Assembly (NCBI RefSeq): GCF_902167145.1
Contig: NC_050097.1
Location: forward strand, 176,172,923 to 176,236,922
From: Zea mays
Lineage: Eukaryota; Streptophyta; Magnoliopsida; Poales; Poaceae
Length of the DNA: 64,000 nucleotides
Direction: 5' to 3'
Positions 57,325-64,000 of the stretch are shown here, one piece after another. Position numbers and translations under genes: made by a program. Positions within the stretch are counted from its first letter, which is position 1; each line of letters opens with the position of its first letter. The notes below the pieces were generated by a model that made no database searches, was not told the DNA's origin, and worked only from the letters and a program-made list of their open reading frames with translations.

Positions 57325-58997
57325 TGTCGGGGACCATAATTAGGGGTACCCTCAAGGCTCCTAATTCTCAGCTGGTAACCCCCATCAGCACAAAGCTACA
57401 AAGGCCTGATGGGTGCGATTAAGTCAGGGATCAGTCCATTCGAGGGACTCGATCACGCCTCGCCCGAGCCTAGCCTCGGACAAGGGCAGCCGACCCCGGA
57501 GGATCTCCGTCTCGCCCGAGGCCCCCCTCCAGCGGCGAGTGTGTTCCCGGCTCGCCCGAGGCCCTGTCTTCGCCAAGAAGCAACCCCGACCAAATCGCCG
57601 CACCGACCGACCAAGTTGCAGGAGCATTTAATGCAAAGGTGGTCCGACACCCTTATCCTGACGCGCGCCCCCCAGCCGGCAGAGCCGAAGTGACCGCCGC
57701 CACTTCGCCGCTCCACTGACCGGCCTGACAGAAGGACAGCGCCGCCTGCTCCACTCCGACTGCAGTGCTACTTGACAGAAGGAGACTGACAGGCAGTCAG
57801 GCCCGGCCTAAGGCGCCATCAGAAACTCCGCTCCGCCCGACCCAGGGCTCGGACTCGGGCTAAGTCCCGGAAGACGACGAACTCCGCCCGACCCAGGGCT
57901 CGGACTCGGGCTAAAGTCCCGGAAGACAGCGAACTCCGCTCCGCCCGACCCAGGGCTCGGACTCAGGCTAAGTCCCGGAAGACGACGAACTCCGCCCGAC
58001 CCAGGGCTCGGACTCGGGCTAAAGTCCCGGAAGACGGCGAACTCCGCTCCGCCCGACCCAGGGCTCGGACTCGGGCTAAAGTCCCGGAAGACGGCGAACT
58101 CCGCTCCGCCCGACCCAGGGCTCGGACTTGGGCTCAGCCCCAGAAGACGACGAACTCCGCTCTGCCCGACCCCAGGGCTCGGACTACGCCCCGACCTCAG
58201 CCGACGGTCTCTGCCTCGCCCGACCTGGGGGCTCGGACTCGACCTCAGCCACGGGAGACAGACTCGACCTCGGCTTCGGAGGAGCTTCCACATCGCCCAA
58301 CCTAGGGCGCAGACCAGCCACGTCAACAGGAGGCGCCATCATCACCCTACTCCGAGCTAACTCGGGCCGCAGGGAACAAGACCGGCATCCCATCTGGCTC
58401 GCCCCGCCAGATAGGCAATGATGGCGCCCCGCATACTCTGTGACGTTATGCGGCTCTCAGCCCCCTTACGGAAGCAAGAGGACGTCAGCAAGGACTCAAC
58501 CGCTCCGGCAGCTGTCCCTCCGTTAGGCTCCAGCACTCCTCCGACGGCCACGACATCACACCATCAGGGTGCCAAAATCTCTCCGGCTGCCACGACGGCA
58601 TGTACTTAGGGCACTAGCTCTCCTCCGCTAGACACGTAGCACTCTGCTATACCATCCGTTGTACACTTGGATCCTCTCCTTACGCCTATAAAAGGAAGGA
58701 CCAGGGCCCTCTTAGAGAGGGTTGGCCGCGCGGGGACAAGGACGAGACACGCGCTCGCTTGGAGCCACTCGCTCCCTCTCCCGCGTGGACGCTTGTAACC
58801 CCCTACTGCAAGCGCACCCGACCTGGGCGCGGGACGAACACGAAGGCCGCGGGATTCCCACCTCTCTCACGCCGGTCTCTGGCCGCCTCGCTCTCCCCCC
58901 TTCGCGCTCGCCCTCGCGCTCGACCCATCTAGGCTGGGGCACGCGACGACATTCACTCATCGGCTCAGGGACCCCCCCCGGTCTCGGAACGCCGACA
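57325..58997 (+). repeat. 3' LTR of the Huck-like element
   Basis: 1673 bp, ~98% like the 5' LTR by eye. It carries the same tandem array (57825-58190) and TATAAAAG (58687-58694), and ends GCCGACA followed by the ACCGG duplication. Confidence 0.95.
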
Positions 58998-59002
58998 ACC
59001 GG

Positions 59003-59498
59003 ACACTGCACAGTAGATGTCCGGTGCACGCCATGTCAGCCGACCGTTGGCGCCTGTAGCAGTCAACCGTTGGATCCGACCGTTGCCGTCTGCCCGTTGG
59101 CACACCTGACAGTCCGGTGCACACCGAACAGTCCGGTGCTACAGCCAGAGAGCGCCTGTCTGCGGCCTCTCTGCGCAGACTGTCCGGTGCCTCACCGGAC
59201 AGTCCGGTGCACACCAGACACCAATGTCCGGTGCGCCACCAGGCGCTGGCTGACAGCCCGTTTCTTGGATTCCTTTGCTGATTTCTTCGGGCTTCTTTTG
59301 TTCTTGAGTATTGGACTCCTATGCATCTTTTTATGTCTTCTTTTGAGGTGTTGCATCCTCATTGCCTTGGTCCAATTCTCTTCGCATCCTGTGAACTATA
59401 ATTATAAACACTAGCAAACATATTAGTCCACAGGTTGTGTTAATCATCAAACACCAAAACTCAATTAGCCAAATGGCCCGGGGTCCATTTTCCCTACA
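59003..59498 (-). repeat. Sirevirus element C LTR, right fragment
   Basis: Resumes the LTR broken at 45144; with the Huck-like element and one ACCGG copy removed the LTR is about 1.4 kb. It contains several palindrome half-sites (59100-59220). It ends TTTTCCCTACA at 59498, i.e. minus-strand start TGTAGGGAAAATGG. Confidence 0.85.
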
Positions 59499-60640
59499 AT
59501 CTTCCCCTTTTTGGTGATTGATGACAACACAACCAAAGCAAGCAAATAATACAAGTATTTGAATTAAAATATGCAATCTACTTGCTAAGATGCATGATTG
59601 TCCCCACTATGTGATATTATGGACTTAAGCCTCCCCCTAACTCCATAATTCACTTACTTCCTATTTTTGGACCAAATAACCAAAACCACTTGAAAAATCA
59701 TTTGTAGATATAAAATTTTAAATTGGTGGTGTTTGGTGTTTGATATAGTTTTCATTGCTTTGGTCCCTAAACTTCTCCCCCTTTGGCATCAACCACTGAA
59801 AAGGAAGACAATAAAAGTATGTAGGAAGTAAATAAAAGCTTGCCCTCAATCAAGAATTGTATCAAATGATATCACTAGAAGGATATTAAAACAAACCATA
59901 TGAATGATACCAGTTGAAAGGAACTCCCCCTAAATGAGTGTTCTCTTTAGAAAGAAGTTTTCTCCCCCTTTTTAGAGATGAAGAAATACTCCCCCTGACA
60001 GAGATCCTCTACTTAGGAAAAAGCAGGTGAAAATTAGAGGTGCAAGACATGATTTGAAAAGACTGACTTCCCTTATGCATAGGTAACAGAATATGAGTTA
60101 ACTACTTATGCATTTTTTCAACATGGAAGCATATGATATGAAATATAGTCTAATCAAATATTGGAGAAGACATGTAAATGATACTAAATGTAGTCTCAAA
60201 AGATACCAATTGAAGATCAATGGCGAGTTTGAGAGACATGAGAGTTCTTGGAGATTTTGCAGTGGAAGATTGTTGTCTTTCTCCGGGGACTTTATTTTCC
60301 TTACAATGAGACTATCGCATGAATAGACTTGAAAAGGTGTTAGTCTCAAAGTGTTAGATTATAGAGTAATCTCCCCCTAAAGGTGTGCATACAAGTTTTG
60401 AATACTTGTAGGAGACATGCATTTTGATTTGATATCAAGAGGGGCAAATTATCTATAATCCTAACTTTGGCACATATAAGTTAAATGATACAATTTGTAG
60501 AAATCAAAATTTTCAATTGATGCATCATTTACTATGGAATGATATAGAAGCTATGTGTCGTGCTTAAATAAACATTTTAAGCCATGTAGGTTTGCTTATG
60601 TATATGAATTAAAAGCAAGCAATCCTACCATATGATTTAC
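59499..60640 (-). other. Element C 3' non-coding region with repeated polypurine tracts
   Basis: AT-rich. The minus strand has a purine tract (AAAAAGGGGAAG, 59501-59512) directly at the LTR and six more AGGGGGAG copies (plus-strand CTCCCCCT at 59631, 59775, 59924, 59962, 59989 and 60371). Multiple PPT-like motifs upstream of the 3' LTR are characteristic of Sireviruses. No coding seen. Confidence 0.75.
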
Positions 60641-61533
60641 CTAGTATGCATGATTTTGAACAAAAATACATAACAAATGTACTACTAGGCAAGAAAGGTA
60701 AACTAGATAAAAGATAAATAAATACGCATATCTAAAAACGAAAAATACAATAAAACTAGTTACCTTAGTCATGGGTGGGAAATTTGGGTCCAAAGTTTTC
60801 ACTAACCCACTTGGCAATAAACTTGATCCAATATGATGTATCCCATGATATACATCCCAACTTTGCCAAGTCTCCAAATTTCCCGTAGACCTTAGGTCCA
60901 CTCACTTCCCTTTCGGGATCCAAACCTTCTTGGTGCTTTTCATGGTTGAAATTATCTCCTTTGGCACCCAGATGCGTTTGGCCCCTTTTCCTTTGTTAGC
61001 TTGCTTGTTGGCCTTGATTGCTATCACCTTTCCATTTTTTTTCTTCTTGATCAAATATGGTGTAGCATCCTTTTTGTTCACCCTTTTGATGTAGGTGTTG
61101 GAGATTTTGCTTGATGGCTTTTGCTTGAGCTTTTGCCTTTGTTTATCCCCGGTCATCGCCTTACATTGGAAAGAATTGTGGCCTTCCTTGTGGCATAGCC
61201 TACAAATCACAATTTCTCCCTCTACAGGCTTGTTCACTCCCGCAGTGGTGTTATCCTGTGGAGGTCAGATTTGTTTGGCTTTGCCTTTCTTGTCATACAA
61301 AGCCTTGCCAAGGCGAGCCACTTCTTGCTTTAATTGTTCATTTTCCTTTGCAACCTCATCCGAACATGTCTCTACAACAATATTCTCAACAACGACTTGG
61401 TTGCAGGGGTTAGAATCATCAATTAAATCAAAGCAGGAAGTAGAAGCATCTTTCTTAATTATTTCAGGCATTTCAATTAAAGATGCTGCTGGGGTGCTAC
61501 CAATGTTTTCTAGCTTAGTAGTTAGCTCATTAT
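60641..61533 (-). pseudogene. gag: Element C gag remnant
   Basis: The minus strand from 61471 reads MPEIIKKDASTSCF, then a coiled-coil-like EVAKENEQLKQEVARLGKALYD. After a stop near 61262 it continues from 61237 with a nucleocapsid-like CRLCHKEGHNSFQC (C-X2-C-X4-H-X4-C) and a lysine-rich run ending in the paired WVPKEIIS and VWIPKGK motifs. Another stop, then GNLETWQSWDVYHGIHHIG. These are the same features found just before protease in element A. No protease DSG, integrase or RT follows before the 3' non-coding region, so pol is deleted. Confidence 0.75.
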
Positions 61534-61735
61534 TGTTGAAAGGGAATTAGGCTTACACCTAGTTCCTAAACAATTTTGGTGGTTGAATTGCCCAACACAA
61601 ATCTTTGGACTAACTAGTTTGCTCTAGTGTATAAGTTATACAGGTGTCAAAGGTTCACACTTAGCCAATAAAAATACCAAGAGTTGGGTTCAACAAAAGA
61701 GCAAAGGGGCAACCGAAGGCACCTCTGGTCTGGCA

Positions 61736-62244
61736 CACCGGACTGTCCGGTGTGCCACCGGACAGTGTCCGGTGCACCACCGGACATGTCCGGTGCACCA
61801 GAGGACTCTAACTCGAACTCGCCACCTTCGGGAATTTCCAGAGGCCACTCCGCTATAATTCACCGGACTGTCCGGTGTGCACCGGACATGTCCGGTGCTC
61901 CAAGGAAGGGCGGCCCCAGGAACTCGCCAGCCTCGGGTTTTCATTCCAGCCGCTCCGCTATAATTCACCGGACTGTCCGGTGTGCACCGGACTGTCCGGT
62001 GCATCTGCGGAGCAACGGCTACTTCAGGCGCCAACGGCTACCTGCAGCGCATTTATTGCGCGCCAGCGCACGCAGAGGGCAGGCACGCCCATGCTGGCGC
62101 ACCGGACACTCTACAGTACGTGTCCGGTGCGCCACCGGACATCAAGGCGGGCCCAGAAGTCAGAACTCCAACGGTCGATTCCCAACGGCACTGGTGACGT
62201 GGCGGGGGCACCGGACTGTCCGGTGTGCACCGGACTGTCCGGTG
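61736..62244 (+). repeat. Cluster of CACCGGACWGTCCGGTG palindromes
   Basis: Perfect copies at 61736, 61861, 61966, 61985, 62209 and 62228 (17 bp each; six in all, with two pairs separated by only two bases), plus several variant copies containing GGACATGTCC or GGACAGTGTCC. Such palindromes are a known Sirevirus LTR hallmark. Confidence 0.9.
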
Positions 62245-62293
62245 TGCCATCGAACAGACAGCCCAGCCAACGGTCAAGTTTGGTGGTTGGGGC

Positions 62294-62301
62294 TATAAAT
62301 A
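62294..62301 (+). promoter_or_regulatory. TATA box of element D LTR
   Basis: TATAAATA in GGGGCTATAAATACCCC. A matching minus-strand TATAAATA occurs in the element C LTR at 45053-45060. Confidence 0.75.
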
Positions 62302-62866
62302 CCCCAACCACCCCACCATTCATTCCATCCAAGTTTTCCACTTCTCAACCACTTACAAGAGCTCTAGCATTCAATTCTAGACACACCAAAGAGATCAAAT
62401 CCTCTCCATATTCCACACAACGCCCTAGTGACTAGCGAGAGAGATTTGCCGTGTTCTTTTGAGCTCTTGCGCTTGGATTGCTTTCTTCTTTCTTGATTCT
62501 TTCTTGTGATCAAACACTCACTTGTAATTGAGGCAAGAGGCACCAATTGTGTGGTGGCCCTTGCGGGAAGTTTGATTCCCAAGTAATTTGAGAAGAGAAG
62601 CTCACTCGGTCCGAGGGACCGTTTGAGAGAGGGAAGGGTTGAAAGAGACCCGGCCTTTGTGGCCTCCTCAACGGGGAGTAGGTTTGAGAGAACCGAACCT
62701 CGGTAAAACAAATCCGCGTGTCTCACTTCATTATTCGCTTGCGATTTGTTTTGCACCCTCTCTCGCGGACTCGTTTATATTTCTAACGCTAACCCGGCTT
62801 GTAGTTGCGTTTATATTTGTAAATTTCAGTTTCGCCCTATTCACCCCCCTCTAGGCGACTATCAAT

Positions 62867-62880
62867 TGGTATCAGAACCC
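62867..62880 (+). other. Primer-binding site of element D
   Basis: TGGTATCAGAACCC starts two bases after the LTR end. The first ten bases match initiator-Met tRNA; the remainder deviates. Confidence 0.8.
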
Positions 62881-62912
62881 GGTGCTTCATTAGAGCCTAA
62901 CCGCTCGAAGTG

Positions 62913-64000
62913 ATGTCGGGAGATCACGCCAAAAAGGAGATGGAGACCGGCGAAAAGCCCACTACAAGCCACGGGAGCACTTCATCGGAAGAGTCCCGCA
63001 CCAAGAGGAAGGAGAAGAAGAAGATCTCCTTCAACAAAGGGAAGGAGAAGAAATCTTCTTCTCACCACAAAGAGAAGAAGGAGAGATCTTCCTCTCACAA
63101 GCCGCATCGGAGTGGGGACAAGCACAAGAGGATGAGGAAAGTGGTCTACTACGAGACCGACACTTCATCAACATCTACCTCCGGCTCCGACGCGACATCC
63201 GTCACTTCTAAGCGCCAAGAGCGCAAGAAGTATAGTAAGATCCCCCTACGCTACCCTCGCATTTCTAAACATACACCTTTACTATCCGTCCCATTAGGCA
63301 AACCACCAACTTTTGATGGTGAAGATTATGCTAGGTGGAGTGATCTTATGCGATTTCATCTAACCTCGCTCCACAAAAGTATATGGGATGTTGTTGAGTT
63401 TGGTGCACAGGTACCGTCCGTAGGGGATAAAGACTATGATGAAGATGAGGTGGCCCAAATCGAGCACTTTAACTCTCAAGCGACAACAATACTCCTCGCC
63501 TCTCTAAGTAGAGAGGAGTATAACAAAGTACAAGGGTTGAAGAGCGCCAAGGAGGTTTGGGATGTGCTCAAAACCGCGCACGAGGGAGATGAGCTCACCA
63601 AGATCACCAAGCGGGAAACGATCGAGGGGGAGCTCGGTCGGTTCCGGCTTCGCAAAGGGGAGGAGCCACAACACATGTACAACTGGCTCAAGACCTTGGT
63701 GAATCAAGTGCGCAACCTCGGGAGCATAAAGTGGGATGACCACGAGGTGGTTAAGGTTATTCTAAGATCTCTTATTTTCCTTAACCCCACTCAAGTTCAA
63801 TTAATTCGTGGTAATCCTAGATATACTAAAATGACCCCCGAGGAAGTTATCGGGAACTTTGTAAGTTTTGAGTGCATGATCGAAGGCTCGAGGAAGATCA
63901 ACGAGCTTGATGATTCCACCACATCCGAAGCACAACCCGTCGCATTCAAGGCGACGGAGGAAAAGAAGGAGGAGTCTACACCAAGTCGACAACCAATAGA
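62913..64000 (+). CDS. gag: Element D gag (5' part, open to window end)
   Basis: ATG at 62913 (MSGDHAKKEM) opens 362 codons with no stop before 64000. A Lys/Ser/Glu-rich leader (KRKEKKKISFNKGK, VVYYETDTSSTSTSGS) precedes the capsid domain: LLSVPLGKPPTFDGEDYARW, LHKSIWDVVEFG, ILLASLSREEYNKV, EVWDVLKTAHEG, GRFRLRKGEEPQHMYNWLKTL and YTKMTPEEVIGNFVSFE. It is collinear with the broken gag of element A but undamaged, so this copy may be young. The zinc knuckle and pol would lie beyond the window. Confidence 0.93.
   Translation, partial: MSGDHAKKEMETGEKPTTSHGSTSSEESRTKRKEKKKISFNKGKEKKSSSHHKEKKERSSSHKPHRSGDKHKRMRKVVYYETDTSSTSTSGSDATSVTSKRQERKKYSKIPLRYPRISKHTPLLSVPLGKPPTFDGEDYARWSDLMRFHLTSLHKSIWDVVEFGAQVPSVGDKDYDEDEVAQIEHFNSQATTILLASLSREEYNKVQGLKSAKEVWDVLKTAHEGDELTKITKRETIEGELGRFRLRKGEEPQHMYNWLKTLVNQVRNLGSIKWDDHEVVKVILRSLIFLNPTQVQLIRGNPRYTKMTPEEVIGNFVSFECMIEGSRKINELDDSTTSEAQPVAFKATEEKKEESTPSRQPI

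Larger units (their letters stand above)
45145..58997 (+). mobile_element. Huck-like (Ty3/gypsy, Tat clade) retrotransposon, full length
   Basis: 13,853 bp with LTRs 45145-46814 and 57325-58997 (TGTCGGGGACC...GCCGACA) and perfect target duplications ACCGG (45140-45144 and 58998-59002). Layout: LTR, PBS, one long gag-protease frame, pol in the same frame with several stops and one frameshift, ~3.9 kb of non-coding 3' region, purine-rich tract, LTR. The LTRs differ at about 40 positions by eye (~2%), so it is older than the Tekay/Del-like insertion. The LTR start and polyprotein resemble maize Huck. Inactive pol means it is not autonomous now. Confidence 0.95.
61534..62864 (+). repeat. 5' LTR of element D
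   Basis: 1331 bp from TGTTGAAAGG to GCGACTATCA. Five perfect 17-bp palindromes CACCGGACTGTCCGGTG lie within 61736-62244. TATA box TATAAATA is at 62294-62301. The C-rich TTCACCCCCCTCTAGG end is shared with the LTR piece at 1-142. Confidence 0.92.
61534..64000 (+). mobile_element. Sirevirus element D (plus strand), continues beyond window
   Basis: The 5' LTR 61534-62864, PBS and the start of gag are present. Insertion interrupted element C after ATTAT (61529-61533), the presumed target duplication; the other copy is outside the window. Confidence 0.92.

Overview
The window looks like a piece of a large grass genome, most probably Zea mays or a close Zea relative. Three spliced plant genes lie in a gene island of roughly 22 kb. 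Blocks of nested LTR retrotransposons of typical maize types surround it: Sirevirus (Ty1/copia, Opie/Ji-like), a Tekay/Del-like chromovirus, and a Huck-like Tat-clade Ty3/gypsy element. Helitron, SINE, LINE and MITE insertions are also present. No bacterial-type operons, CRISPR arrays, rRNA genes or convincing tRNA genes were seen.

Left block (1-19688). A minus-strand Sirevirus (element A) runs from about 19688 down to 143. Other elements interrupt it three times. The tail of a plus-strand Sirevirus LTR (1-142) cuts its reverse transcriptase. A 10.3-kb Tekay/Del-like gypsy element (3537-13861, target duplication ATTAT) splits its gag just after the zinc knuckle. A related gypsy solo LTR (15747-19082, duplication TGAAC) sits in its 5' LTR. 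The 10.3-kb element has almost identical LTRs (3 substitutions and 2 single-base indels over 3.35 kb by eye) but lacks gag and has a broken pol, so it looks young and non-autonomous.

Gene island (19689-44241). A Helitron of about 3.9 kb (19825-23754) lies upstream of SMG7, a nonsense-mediated-decay factor. The SMG7 model is intact: five coding exons, 1049 codons, a uORF overlapping the start and two probable introns in the 3' UTR. Next is a two-exon gene of unknown function (156 aa) with an LxLxLxL (EAR-like) motif; its 3.4-kb intron has collected a SINE and a pol-deleted gypsy fossil. The third gene is a two-exon RABA4-type small GTPase (226 aa). MITE-like foldbacks lie on both sides of the genes.

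Right block (44242-64000). A minus-strand Sirevirus (element C) has its LTR split by a 13.85-kb Huck-like element (45145-58997, duplication ACCGG). Its internal region, which keeps a gag remnant and several polypurine tracts but no visible pol, is cut by a plus-strand Sirevirus (element D, from 61534). Element D's gag reading frame is open to the window end. Several Sirevirus LTR pieces carry the palindrome CACCGGACWGTCCGGTG.

I found no clearly new biological system. The observations I rate highest are the autoregulation-like layout of SMG7, the young but defective gypsy element, a 37-nt copy of RABA4 exon sequence upstream of its own gene, the inverted-repeat structure in front of the two-exon gene, and the pol-less Sirevirus C. 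Family names of transposons are from recognition, not from a database search.
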